Of a stretch of 49,881 bases of DNA, positions 24,033 through 36,730 are shown piece by piece. The DNA lies in assembly GCA_905182985.1 (NCBI GenBank), contig CAJJDN010000002.1:721649-771529 (forward strand), written 5' to 3'. The notes under the pieces are model-generated. The model ran no database searches and was not told the origin of the DNA. It saw only the letters and a list, made by a program, of their open reading frames with translations. Origin of the DNA: Paramecium sonneborni (Eukaryota > Ciliophora > Oligohymenophorea > Peniculida > Parameciidae). Position numbers and translations under genes: made by a program. Every line of letters begins with the position of its first letter. Positions within the stretch are counted from its first letter, which is position 1.

Positions 24033-24536
24033 AACGAATTTTGAATTAAATTAATAAAATAATCCAACTTGACTTAGTAAATAATTGGTTTCTCAAAAAA
24101 GATAAACAAATTAATCAATGATATATAAAAGCTGGTACCCATCTTTGTTAAAAGTTTATTTAAACCAACAACTTGTTTTAAGTATGTTTTAAATTTAGAT
24201 ATAATAACGTTATAAAATTCAATAGTTTTTTTACAAAAATAATAATTTATAGTAATTCTTTAAAGTAAATAAATTGTTACAATATGAAATAATGAACCAT
24301 TATTAGAATGTTATAAATATGATCCTATAAAAATTAGAATTAAGAAAATTTAGATAGTATAACAAAATATATAAAAGGTAACCGAAGATTTAAATCAAGA
24401 TTAATCTACATCAGATATCAAAAGAAGATTAAATATTAGTTAACAATCATAAACTATAAAGATGACCCTTGAGAGTATTAGAATAATATGTCATTATTTT
24501 AACGCTTGATATTTTATTATTAATTTTATATAATTT
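24033..24536. other. Divergent region between two ciliary-type genes
   Basis: About 500 bp upstream of both the FKP-repeat gene and the SHIPPO gene. A shared promoter would allow co-expression during ciliogenesis, which is inference. I could not identify an RFX- or other ciliogenesis-type box. Confidence 0.35.
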
Positions 24537-26008
24537 ATGATTCACGGTCCCAATTCTCCATTTTCAGGTGCCTTTACTATAGGAAAACGCTATGAATGTA
24601 AAATCTTACTATAATTTTAGCTGCCATTTATTAATCTAATCCAAACCCAGGGTAATGTATGCTATTGACATAGTCCAAATCACTATTCTATTAATCCAAT
24701 TGATAAACCTATAGGGTTTAAATTTTCGAAATCTAATAGGAAACCCTTATATTAAAAAAGTATAGCACCAGATCCTGGAGCATACGATCTTAAATTTTAA
24801 GTTTCAATAAATATAACTTAATTAGACAATTTCTCAAAATTCCCCATCTGCTATTTTTGCAACTGCCAAAGATCATTAAAAAAGAGGTTTAGAAATAGGT
24901 CCTGGATCCTATAATTGGACTGATTAAAAAAAAGCTCCAGCATTTACCTTTCAAAGTAAATTTGATTCTATCGGTAACTAAATACTATAAAATCCTGGAC
25001 CTGGTTCTTATGACATTAAACATCACCTTACTCTTTAACCATAAAATAAAGGATTATCAACGAGTAAAAGGGTTAATTATTTAACATCAAGTACACCAGG
25101 ACCTGGATAATATGAAGTTGAAATACCTAAATTCTCTACCAGCATTAAGTATCATTTAATTTCTAAAAGATTTCCAAAATCTTAGAGAAGTTTAGATATA
25201 AGTTAAATTGGACCTGGTCCAGGAGCATTTGATCTAACTATCCCAAAACAATAAGGAATAACTTTTGGTGTTAAAGGGAATCAACAAATAGAAAAATCTA
25301 ATGTACCTGGTCCTGGTAGTTACGAATTAAAATCATTTGTTGAATATGATGAAAGAGAATAAAAATAAAATAAAATAAAAGGTGTTAAGTAATGATAATT
25401 AAATTAAACTAGAATTGGTACTTCCAATAGAAGTAGTTCAAATTTGTTAAAGATAGGGCCGTCTCCATTAGATTATGATGTGTCAAAATATAAATATCCT
25501 ACAAGACATGCTAGGTAACAGAAATTAAATTTATTGAAGCTTTGGAAGTGCTGTAAGATAATCAATTATTACAAATGACTAAACTCCTGGACCTGGAGCA
25601 TATATGATAGATTCTAAACTTAGAAAAAATGGTCCAATTATTCCAAAAGCATCTAAAGATTTCAGTAATTTAGATAATATTCCTGTAAATTTCTAAATTC
25701 ACAATCTAGGGTCCTGGAAAGTACAATCCTAATATATCAATTTCATCAAATAAAGGACCTAGTTATAATATAGCTGGTAAATATGAAAAACCATTGGAAA
25801 GCAGTTTAGTTGGGCCTGGAAGATATAATATTTAAAGGAATATTAGTGATGGTCCAAAATATACATTTCCAACCTTAGAAAAAAGTATGGAAAACAAATC
25901 GATCGACATAAATTAGTAAATATTGTTTAGATTAATAAATATAGATCGCATTGTTATGAAATATAATAAACTATTGGATATATACCTCCGTATAACTTAC
26001 ATAATTGA
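24537..26008 (+). CDS. SHIPPO/PGPG-repeat protein (CIMAP/ODF3-like)
   Basis: The protein is 432 aa in eight exons, with introns 24598-24620, 24652-24673, 24801-24825, 25389-25412, 25515-25539, 25685-25709 and 25916-25944 (22-29 nt). About eleven repeats of the form PGPGxY occur: NPGPNHY (split by intron 2), PDPGAYDL, IGPGSYNW, NPGPGSYDI, TPGPGQYEV, GPGPGAFDL, VPGPGSYEL, GPSPLDYDV, TPGPGAYMI, GPGKYNP, GPGRYNI. SHIPPO repeats occur in microtubule-associated proteins of cilia and sperm tails, where they bind the inside or surface of doublets. The protein starts MIHGPNSPFSGAFTIGKRYE, itself repeat-like. Each repeat begins a Pro-Gly turn after a Phe/Lys-rich stretch. The final 29-nt intron was chosen because it gives the SHIPPO-like end GYIPPYNLHN before TGA. 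Confidence 0.9.
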
Positions 26009-26042
26009 ATATAATCAAAACGGATTAATTTAATATAAAATT

Positions 26043-26708
26043 ATGAAAATTATTGTCTTAATATTCTTGTTAGGAGCCTTTGCATCAAACATCAGACACA
26101 AAAGAGAAAGGTTTTTTTATTGTTTTTATAATTTAGAAACACTGATTCGTAGACATTATCACACTAATAATAAAACAAGAAAGGTATTGAACAATAAATA
26201 GATATATTTAGAATTATTGTAAGTATCAGATATAGACAATGAATCTTAACCATTTGTTGAGGAAACACTCAATCAAGAATAAAATTTAGAGGAACCCAAA
26301 CCATTATATAATAATGATGGCAGATCACCTGATATGGGCTTAAATGAAGTAGAAAATAATGATGCTCCTGAAGCACCTATGATGGCAGATAATGTTTTAG
26401 ATTATTCAGCTTAGGAAGAAGTGATTACTGGAGTATCTCTTATATAAGTTGGAGAAATTGATGCATTAGCTAATATTGACACTAGTATGCCTTTATTAGA
26501 TGAGGATTTCAAATATGATGAATAAGCACTTTAAGAAACACCTTTGAATATTGATATTATCGAAGAAGTACCTTAATCATAAGATTAAGATATTAATTAG
26601 ATAGATGATTAATTGCAATAAGATATTCAAATTGAAGATTAATAAGATTAATAAGATTAACTCATTAATGAAGTTTAATTACTCTAAATTGGAGGATTCT
26701 ATTATTGA
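26043..26708 (+). CDS. Secreted acidic low-complexity protein
   Basis: The protein is 203 aa in three exons, with introns 26111-26136 (26 nt) and 26184-26211 (28 nt). The N-terminus MKIIVLIFLLGAFASNI is a clear signal peptide. The mature part is strongly acidic and Gln-rich (EEVPQSQDQDINQIDDQ, DIQIEDQQDQQDQ) with no Cys and no membrane helix. No family recognised; an extracellular matrix, trichocyst or vesicle-lumen protein would fit, by composition only. The two introns together total 54 nt, so the frame is the same whether or not they are spliced. I prefer splicing because the retained sequence would add hydrophobic residues (FFYCFYNL) unlike the rest. The start lies 34 bp after the SHIPPO stop. 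Confidence 0.7.
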
Positions 26709-26747
26709 TTTATTCAAAAAACATATATAATATTAAATTTATTATTC

Positions 26748-28074
<1,327 letters not shown>

Positions 28075-28245
28075 AAAGACAGGGTTTTTGTGATTATGGA
28101 AGAGGAAAGAAACAAATAGTAACAAAAGCTCATGAAATATAAATTTCATTATTCTTTTCTTATAATAATATAAACTTTACTTCTAATCTAATTCCTCAGA
28201 GAAATTATAGCAAATAATATTGATTAAAAAATACAAAATAATCTA

Positions 28246-29340
28246 TCAATAATCATTTCTTTTGTATGTATTTTTAAATTCAACAGCATAATTGATAAAA
28301 TTAATTTTATCTTCAAGGTTTGATTTTTGTTATTCGCCAGGTTTGCTATTTATATTGATCTCTATCTCCTTTTAGACATCAATACATTGTTCCTCTCTGA
28401 TATGTATGAATTTTGCATGTTCTCATTGGTAATAAGAATAATTATCGAATATTAAATAGTCCTGAAGATAATTAATTTTTTAAAATCTCAGCTTGTTGTC
28501 CCTCTTTAAATTCTAAATTATATCTCTTAAAGTAAATTTTGCATTTTTTCAGTTTATGAATCTAAATTTTCAACAGTATCAATAATTAATTTTCAACATC
28601 TATTTACAAGTTTAGCCGTTAGGACATAATTTTTAATTATTTTTTCAAACTTTCATGATTAAGTTTTTCAGTATCATTGCTAAGTTGTCAGCATATCAAT
28701 AATACGAGTCTATTTCTGTTGCAAATTTTCCTTATTTTAGTTTATTAATAAATAAATCTGTGTAAATATTAAAAAAGAAAAGGGGATAGGTGACTTCCTA
28801 GGGGAACTCCATTTCTAAAATTATTTTTAGATAGTTAAAAAGCCAATTTAGGTTTTTAGATCTAAAGTTAATATATAAAACTTATCATTTATACTCATTC
28901 TTATATTTCTTAATGTCACAAATTAATCTATAGATTTTTGGATAAATACCATATCCCTTTTCTCTATAATAATAATTTAATTTTTTAGATGAAAACCTAA
29001 TCATTTTTCCTATAGGTGGAGAATCACCTTTGAAGATAACATTAGCCTTCTGACGATGGACTATAATACATAAAAAATTTCCTCAATCATCTTAGAATCT
29101 ATCTGACTTGGTTTTTATGAGAGTACTCTTTTGTCCTGACTTGGTAGCTTAACTTTCAAATTGTGTAAAGAGTCTTTAAGCTTCCTTTATGAGAACCTGG
29201 TATATATGTTTTCTGTAAGTCACAGCTCCTCCCTGAATAATTCCTATTAGATTGAATCTTAATAGTGTTCTCTCATAAATATCCTTGACTTTCCTATCAA
29301 TATCATACTATATAAATTAAGAACCTTGAACTCTTACAAT
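28246..29340 (-). mobile_element. Degenerate LINE (non-LTR) reverse transcriptase fragment
   Basis: On the minus strand the pieces of a reverse transcriptase appear in order but in shifting frames. Motif A resembles FYILTLDLKTQIGFLTI (about 28890-28840). Then NGVPLGSHLSPFLFNIYTDL at about 28815-28755 matches the LINE signature GxPQGSxxSPxLFNIYxxDL. Motif C reads YADNLAM near 28700-28684, where YADD is expected, preceded by an in-frame TGA. Downstream KRDNKLRFQKINYLQDY and KSNLEDKINFINYAVEF look like the thumb region. At least one frameshift and several TGA codons show it is dead. No endonuclease domain or target-site duplications were identified. LINE-type elements are known in Paramecium germline DNA and are normally removed from the macronucleus, so a remnant here is notable. 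Confidence 0.75.
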
Positions 29341-29816
29341 TTCATCTAGGTTATTATAAAAGACTTGTCTAATCATTTGTTGGATATTCAGATAAGAAAT
29401 TTGTCCTTAATAATTAGTATCTATCTCTTAATTTATTTTTCAATCTTCTATATTTAATAAAGTTGCATTTATTAGAATCTATTTTAATAATTATAATTTT
29501 ACTAAGATACTTTTTAATAAATTTTTGGATTTGTTTTTTTAATTTTATTTAATTTAACACTTGAGAAATATAAAGAAAAATAATAAGACAAATGTTTTTT
29601 TTTAAATATTAAATTTTATATTTTTCTCAAATTCAAAACCAAAAATTAAAAATTATGAAAATTCATAAAATATTTAAAAAAAAATAAATTCAAAAATAAT
29701 AATAATAATTATAATAATCTAAAAAAACAGATAGATAACATACTCCAAAATCAACAACTAAATAAATGTTTACCTCTCCAAATTTTAAGTAACTGTAAGG
29801 TAGCATAATAAATAAA
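29341..29816. other. Spacer with short (AAT)n tract
   Basis: AT-rich spacer between the retroelement remnant and the phosphatase gene. A short (AAT) run lies at 29695-29709; the same run begins the sequence after the N gap at 31091. Weak minus-strand frames at 29340-29500 may be more of the retroelement. Confidence 0.4.
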
Positions 29817-30974
29817 ATGAAACCAACATTTGAGAAAGGGAAATCATTACCTTTTAAAAAAGAAAGTGCACCTGTAAAATTAAATATTCAAAATAACACT
29901 TCTATTTCAACTGCTTAAAAATCAAATCGGAAACCTCATTAGAATTTAATTACGAAGAATGAAATTCCTTTTCAATATGAAGAATTCACATTGTAGAGAA
30001 ATCAAAATAAAAATGTTTAAACTGATGGATTGTTTGTAATTTTTAAGATTAATTATTTAGTGTTTAGTAAAACCAATATTTTAGGAATCGAAATATTATT
30101 AATCGTCATTAATTCATTTTCATTATGAACAAGTAAAATAAAAATAATCTCCTTATAAATATTATTTTGAATTAGAATACTCATCATAAAATGATAAATT
30201 GATGGAATATTTTAAGGAATTATTTTAAGAACATTTCATATAAAATTATAATTGTCTATAATATTGCAAGAAATACAGCTAAAATATTTAAAAGAATCAT
30301 AAGTTTGAATTTTTGCCTGGGTAATCTCAAGAGATTCAAACATTAGTATTTGATTTGGATGAAACTTTAATTCATTGTAATGATAATAACAATGATCCTA
30401 CAGATTATGTTATATAGATATAATTACCAAATGAAGGGACTGTAGAAGTATTTAAATAGTTTAAGAAATAGGCGAGGATAAATATAAGACCATTTTGTTA
30501 ATAAATGTTAAGACTTTTATCAAGCAAATTTGAATTGATGTTATTTACAGCATCTTATCAATATTATGCTGATAAAGTACTTGAATTAATAGATCCAGAG
30601 GGAACAATATTTTAATATAGATTTTATAGAGACAGTTGTATAGAAGTAGAAGATGGGTTATTTGTTAAAGATTTGAGGATAATTGGGAATAGAAAATTAG
30701 AAGTAAAACAACAGATTAATATTTTAGAATATATTACTAGTTGATAATGCATCTTATTCTTATTGTTATTAATTAGATAATGGAGTGCCAATAATACCAT
30801 TTTATGATAATAAATATGATAAGGAATTAATATTTTTAACAGACTATTTAATGGGATTAAAGAATTGTGAATAATGGGTAAAATAAAACAGGATGCATTT
30901 TCGTACTTATTTTTATTAAATATGTACTAATGGAGAAGAATGTTTAAAAGAATTATTTTAAGCTCATGATATTG
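29695..30974 (+). repeat. Direct repeat, unit 1 (1280 bp), left of gap
   Basis: The sequence matches 31091-32370 base for base wherever I compared them, at a constant offset of 1396. The unit stops exactly at the N run and its partner begins exactly after it, which points to unmerged contig ends and not to a real duplication. Confidence 0.93.
29817..30974 (+). CDS. FCP1/SCP-like HAD phosphatase, copy 1, cut by the gap
   Basis: Identical, as far as it goes, to the complete copy at 31213-32381; it lacks only the last few codons. Introns are 30036-30060 and 30703-30727 (25 nt each). This is almost certainly the same gene seen twice because two contig ends overlap across the gap; see the complete copy for the annotation. 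Confidence 0.8.
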
Positions 30975-31090
30975 NNNNNNNNNNNNNNNNNNNNNNNNNN
31001 NNNNNNNNNNNNNNNNNNNNNNNNNNNNNNNNNNNNNNNNNNNNNNNNNNNNNNNNNNNNNNNNNNNNNNNNNNNNNNNNNNNNNNNNNN
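30975..31090. other. Assembly gap (116 N)
   Basis: A run of N. The sequence following it starts inside an (AAT)n tract, a likely cause of the assembly break. The gap may contain no missing sequence at all, since the flanks overlap by 1280 bp. Confidence 0.95.
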
Positions 31091-32370
31091 AATAATAATA
31101 ATAATTATAATAATCTAAAAAAACAGATAGATAACATACTCCAAAATCAACAACTAAATAAATGTTTACCTCTCCAAATTTTAAGTAACTGTAAGGTAGC
31201 ATAATAAATAAAATGAAACCAACATTTGAGAAAGGGAAATCATTACCTTTTAAAAAAGAAAGTGCACCTGTAAAATTAAATATTCAAAATAACACTTCTA
31301 TTTCAACTGCTTAAAAATCAAATCGGAAACCTCATTAGAATTTAATTACGAAGAATGAAATTCCTTTTCAATATGAAGAATTCACATTGTAGAGAAATCA
31401 AAATAAAAATGTTTAAACTGATGGATTGTTTGTAATTTTTAAGATTAATTATTTAGTGTTTAGTAAAACCAATATTTTAGGAATCGAAATATTATTAATC
31501 GTCATTAATTCATTTTCATTATGAACAAGTAAAATAAAAATAATCTCCTTATAAATATTATTTTGAATTAGAATACTCATCATAAAATGATAAATTGATG
31601 GAATATTTTAAGGAATTATTTTAAGAACATTTCATATAAAATTATAATTGTCTATAATATTGCAAGAAATACAGCTAAAATATTTAAAAGAATCATAAGT
31701 TTGAATTTTTGCCTGGGTAATCTCAAGAGATTCAAACATTAGTATTTGATTTGGATGAAACTTTAATTCATTGTAATGATAATAACAATGATCCTACAGA
31801 TTATGTTATATAGATATAATTACCAAATGAAGGGACTGTAGAAGTATTTAAATAGTTTAAGAAATAGGCGAGGATAAATATAAGACCATTTTGTTAATAA
31901 ATGTTAAGACTTTTATCAAGCAAATTTGAATTGATGTTATTTACAGCATCTTATCAATATTATGCTGATAAAGTACTTGAATTAATAGATCCAGAGGGAA
32001 CAATATTTTAATATAGATTTTATAGAGACAGTTGTATAGAAGTAGAAGATGGGTTATTTGTTAAAGATTTGAGGATAATTGGGAATAGAAAATTAGAAGT
32101 AAAACAACAGATTAATATTTTAGAATATATTACTAGTTGATAATGCATCTTATTCTTATTGTTATTAATTAGATAATGGAGTGCCAATAATACCATTTTA
32201 TGATAATAAATATGATAAGGAATTAATATTTTTAACAGACTATTTAATGGGATTAAAGAATTGTGAATAATGGGTAAAATAAAACAGGATGCATTTTCGT
32301 ACTTATTTTTATTAAATATGTACTAATGGAGAAGAATGTTTAAAAGAATTATTTTAAGCTCATGATATTG
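31091..32370 (+). repeat. Direct repeat, unit 2 (1280 bp), right of gap
   Basis: Partner of 29695-30974. It continues beyond the repeat into unique sequence at 32371, which supplies the 3' end of the phosphatase gene. Confidence 0.93.
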
Positions 32371-32381
32371 TTTAAGATTGA
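31213..32381 (+). CDS. FCP1/SCP-like (NIF domain) HAD phosphatase, complete copy
   Basis: The protein is 372 aa in three exons, with introns 31432-31456 and 32099-32123 (25 nt each). The catalytic motif LVFDLDETLIH at residues 168-178 is the DxDx(T/V) signature of HAD phosphatases, with Asp171 the expected nucleophile and Asp173 the acid/base. It is followed by RPFCQQMLRLLSSKFELMLFTAS, the usual (F/Y)TAS motif, then YYADKVLELIDPEG, YRDSC, KDLRIIG, and NILLVDNASYSY with Asp293. This order is that of the FCP1/SCP/Dullard (NIF) family, Ser/Thr phosphatases acting on the RNA polymerase II tail or other proteins. The N-terminal 165 aa are polar and specific to this lineage. There is no BRCT domain, so SCP/CTDSPL-like fits better than FCP1 proper. 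There is no membrane helix. Confidence 0.88.
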
Positions 32382-32705
32382 AATGATTATTAAGTATTTA
32401 ATAATGGTTATATATTTCTGTAAATAGGAATGGTTATAAAATATATTTATATATATATATTTTTAAATAAATTAACTCCGATTAAATGAATTATGAAAAT
32501 AATACTTGAGTAAGTGATAATATTTTCAATATCAAAACTCTGAAATTTAATAAAATAATTAAGTTAATATTGAATGTTCAAATTAAGTGGAATAATTAAA
32601 GTAATATAAAATTGAGGATCCAAAATAAAAAGTATCAGAGTTTTCTCATCCCCACTAATTAGATAACAATGCTTAAATGTAATCTTGAAAAAAGTAATAA
32701 AATTA

Positions 32706-33430
32706 ATGAAAATAATCAGAATTCATAGAGTGGTATGCAACTATTAATTATTCAAGGAATAAGCAGGTAATCATAAGAATGTTTATATGAAAGAAAAAGG
32801 AACTTTATAGGATAAACAAATTCAATAGGTATTTTTAGATGAACAAGGAAAAGAATATCATTTATACCTTAAATTAATGAATTGTAATAATATCTAGATT
32901 GATGCATTATATTAAAGAAAGGAGTCATTAAATTAGAGAAAAACAACATTATGAAAATTTATTTGATGAAAGAAATATTATAACAAATTTATGAATAAAA
33001 GTCTTAAATAGAAAAATGAATTATCTGAAGAAAATGTATTTCTCAAAAGAAAAAATTTCTAAAATCATTATTTGTTGAAATGGATACTAATTAAGATGGT
33101 TAAATAAAATTTTACTTTGAAGAAATTAATAAACTACTTCTTAATATTTTTTAAATATTTGGAAAAATTATTATAAGAACAAAAAAAATATTAGATTATG
33201 ATGACTTTTTTTACATATAATTTCTGAATATCGTATCAATGTACCTTTAATTCAAAAGATGTCATTTTTAAGAAATCAAAAAAAACTAATTATCTTTTTA
33301 ATAAAGCTTAAAATTATTCTTTTACTCCAAAAACCAATAAAAAACTAAGTCTATGAATATAGTGTGTTATCCTAGTTGTAAATGCAAAATTTGTTCACAA
33401 ATCACTTGTTATATAAAGAAAATTAAATGA
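32706..33430 (+). pseudogene. Disrupted ORF with an EF-hand-like loop
   Basis: A frame from ATG at 32706 reads MKIIRIHRVVCNYQLFKEQ, then KGTLQDKQIQQVFLDEQGKEY, up to TGA at 32952-32954. Reading one A fewer in the AAAAA just before it gives RKQHYENLFDERNIITN, so a one-base indel is possible. Further along, another frame contains VEMDTNQDGQIKFYFEEI (about 33074-33130), which has the D-x-N-x-D-G-x-I pattern of an EF-hand calcium loop. I could not connect the parts with GT..AG introns of the usual size. It may be a decayed calcium-binding protein or kinase tail, or a real gene damaged by sequence errors. Confidence 0.35.
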
Positions 33431-33544
33431 TACTTGAAATATATATTTATTTACATAAAAATTAATAATATCAAATTAATTGTTCATAAATGCAATTTTA
33501 AAGATAAAGAATATATCAATTAAATAAAATAATAATATAATTAT

Positions 33545-34355
33545 ATGTCTGATAACTGTATTCAAGAAAAAAAATCGGCTTAAATAAATGAAGATTTCAC
33601 CATAGATAATCTAGATTAATCTACAACAAATTAATCCAAATAAAGTAATGCAACACTTTCTATGGCATTTCCGAATGCTGAAAACAATTATAGGTACAGG
33701 CCAATCAAAACTTAAAGTATTTTTAAATTTTATGAAAGGAAGCCTCTTATCACTTAATCCTTAAATTAGTCAAAGAAGAAGTTCAAAATCCCTTATTGAA
33801 CATACGTTTGTGATTGAAGAAGAAGTAAAAAAAATTTTAAATATTAGCCTTAAATTTAAGGGTAAAATGAAGTATTTCTAATTTTTTGGTATGATTAGAA
33901 TATTGATCATAAATATGAGATAATTATATAAGCAAAGAATAATATTACTATTAACGATCTTATTCAACTTTTTATTTAACAATTCAATGATCAAAACTAA
34001 TATCTATAAACTCCGTTTTCATCTGATACCCATAATACAAATATTTATGAATTGTATATACCAAAAAAGAAAAAAGGTACCCCAAATGAAGATTTTCCAG
34101 GTATTATTATTCAAATTAATTTTAGCCTTCGCTAATCAAACGTTGCTTAATTAAACCAATTTAAAAGAATTTTCTTTAAAGATTACTTAAAAATAAACAA
34201 ATAATTATTCGACAACACTTTTAAATACTTAGAATTCTTCAGCAACTAAATCTAACCATGAATGGAGAACAAGTTAAGCCAATTCTAGTTAAAAAAAGAA
34301 GAAAAATTTTTTTTAGAAATTATTCTTTTGTTGCAATCAAGCAGAAGAAATTTGA
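33545..34355 (+). CDS. SIN1/AVO1 CRIM-like domain protein
   Basis: The protein is 246 aa in four exons, with introns 33717-33738 (22), 33825-33847 (23) and 34101-34125 (25 nt). After about 90 polar residues it has a ubiquitin-like stretch: NEVFLIFWYDQ, YEIIIQAKNNITINDLIQLF, then YELYIPKKKKGTPNEDFPAF and LNQTNLKEFSLK. The block YELxI..xxGxPxEDFPA...hxxxxhxxFSL resembles the CRIM domain of SIN1/AVO1 (YEL-I-ED-GEPDEDFP-LD---I-KF--D-FAL), the substrate-binding subunit of TORC2. Unlike SIN1, no Ras-binding or PH domain follows. The C-terminus is instead basic with adjacent Cys (KKKKNFFQKLFFCCNQ), which could be palmitoylated and put the protein on a membrane. The family call is from motif memory and is moderate. 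Confidence 0.6.
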
Positions 34356-36666
34356 ACTTAATAACTTAAACTTGTTTAATGCATTTAAATAACAAATAAT
34401 CTAAAAAATATCTAATATGATATATTTTTAATACTTATCATCAAATTATAGATGAAAAGTTTAATTTTGAATGCTTTTTATAACAATTTTTGTTTTAGTT
34501 ATTTCTTTTGATGATATTAAAATGATTTGATTGATCATTAACCTATTGCAAAAGATTATTAATAATTCTTTTTTTTTATTTTTTGAATTAGTTTTTAATA
34601 CAGTTTTAATTATAATTTAAAAATTGAATCTAAATATTTAGAAAAAATTTAATAATGAAGAATTTAATTAATGGAACTTTAGATGCATTCAACTTTTTCT
34701 TACGATTTAATAAAGTTGCAATAATGTAACAGTTAATATATTTTACATATTTAATTAAAATTTATTATCTTTACAATGAGTTATAAGATATAGAATTTTT
34801 AATTTTTAATTTATATAATTTATTTTAAATCTGAGAATTAACAAAATATAATATCAACATTAAATAATCGATGAAGATTTATGAAATTTTTTTGATTAAA
34901 TTAAACATCTCTTAAATTTTATTATAGCTGATGATGCTTTAATTTCTTCATAAAAATAAAACCAAGATGGCCGAAGCAACAGAAAAGGAAAATAAATTCA
35001 GAATTGGTATAAATTCAATAATTAAAAACTAAAATTATTTCAGAAATATAAAAGACAATATCAAACTGTTAGTTTTTCTCATCAAAAAATATATTATTAT
35101 TTTATTCATGTTAATTAAAAAAAATAAGAGCATCTTTTAGTGGAGAATTAAATCTAATAAAGGAATAATAATAACAATATTGAAATGCAATTCTAATAAA
35201 TTTTTTGGTACAAATTTAATGTGCATTATTATTTTAAATATAAAATCAGTAACAGAATTATAGATAAAGACTTTTCCAAAAAAATTATTATTTTTATTGC
35301 TATGGTCAAATAAATTTTATTGATAATGGCAAATGGACTTTTACTTAATAATTCATAAGTTTATGTTTATGTTAATTGAACAAAAACAAGTTAATAAGGT
35401 GAAAGTTATTAATAAGTTTATCGAAATTGTAATTTAACAGATCTAAAAATAACTCAACTACAAGAAAATTTTTATTGAGGTTATATGGTTTAATAAATTG
35501 ATATTTTTTAAAAGTAATATAAGCTAATTGAAATTTTAATTAATAAATATTTGATATACAAAATATTCCCACTTAATATTTTAATGTATTTTTATATATT
35601 GTTTATTTTGATTCATTCACAAGGATTTGAATTATTTATTGAAAAAGNTTCTTTTTTTTTATTTTTTGAATTAGTTTTTAATACAGTTTTAATTATAATT
35701 TAAAAATTGAATCTAAATATTTAGAAAAAATTTAATAATGAAGAATTTAATTAATGGAACTTTAGATGCATTCAACTTTTTCTTACGATTTAATAAAGTT
35801 GCAATAATGTAACAGTTAATATATTTTACATATTTAATTAAAATTTATTATCTTTACAATGAGTTATAAGATATAGAATTTTTAATTTTTAATTTATATA
35901 ATTTATTTTAAATCTGAGAATTAACAAAATATAATATCAACATTAAATAATCGATGAAGATTTATGAAATTTTTTTGATTAAATTAAACATCTCTTAAAT
36001 TTTATTATAGCTGATGATGCTTTAATTTCTTCATAAAAATAAAACCAAGATGGCCGAAGCAACAGAAAAGGAAAATAAATTCAGAATTGGTATAAATTCA
36101 ATAATTAAAAACTAAAATTATTTCAGAAATATAAAAGACAATATCAAACTGTTAGTTTTTCTCATCAAAAAATATATTATTATTTTATTCATGTTAATTA
36201 AAAAAAATAAGAGCATCTTTTAGTGGAGAATTAAATCTAATAAAGGAATAATAATAACAATATTGAAATGCAATTCTAATAAATTTTTTGGTACAAATTT
36301 AATGTGCATTATTATTTTAAATATAAAATCAGTAACAGAATTATAGATAAAGACTTTTCCAAAAAAATTATTATTTTTATTGCTATGGTCAAATAAATTT
36401 TATTGATAATGGCAAATGGACTTTTACTTAATAATTCATAAGTTTATGTTTATGTTAATTGAACAAAAACAAGTTAATAAGGTGAAAGTTATTAATAAGT
36501 TTATCGAAATTGTAATTTAACAGATCTAAAAATAACTCAACTACAAGAAAATTTTTATTGAGGTTATATGGTTTAATAAATTGATATTTTTTAAAAGTAA
36601 TATAAGCTAATTGAAATTTTAATTAATAAATATTTGATATACAAAATATTCCCACTTAATATTTTA
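34356..36666. other. AT-rich region, present twice in the assembly, with an uncertain small gene
   Basis: Most of this stretch is one segment shown twice around a single N at 35648. Each copy contains a possible start at 34967 (36050 in the second copy) reading MAEATEKENKFRI, and another plausible frame through the same bases (ADDALISSQKQNQDGRSNRKGK). Neither gives a family match or a convincing exon chain. A later frame (FMFMLIEQKQVNKVKVINKF) may be part of the same gene. Confidence 0.3.
34566..35647 (+). repeat. Direct repeat, unit 1 (1082 bp), left of single-N gap
   Basis: Matches 35649-36730 at a constant offset of 1083. It ends exactly at the N at 35648, as unmerged contig ends would. 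Confidence 0.92.
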
Positions 36667-36730
36667 ATGTATTTTTATATATTGTTTATTTTGATTCATT
36701 CACAAGGATTTGAATTATTTATTGAAAAAG
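35649..36730 (+). repeat. Direct repeat, unit 2 (1082 bp), right of single-N gap
   Basis: Partner of 34566-35647. Its last 60 bases are the signal peptide region of the protease gene, which continues into unique sequence. Confidence 0.92.

Noticed and set aside
29695..32370. Real tandem duplication of a phosphatase gene
   Set aside because: Copies are identical and bounded exactly by the N gap; an assembly artefact is far more likely.
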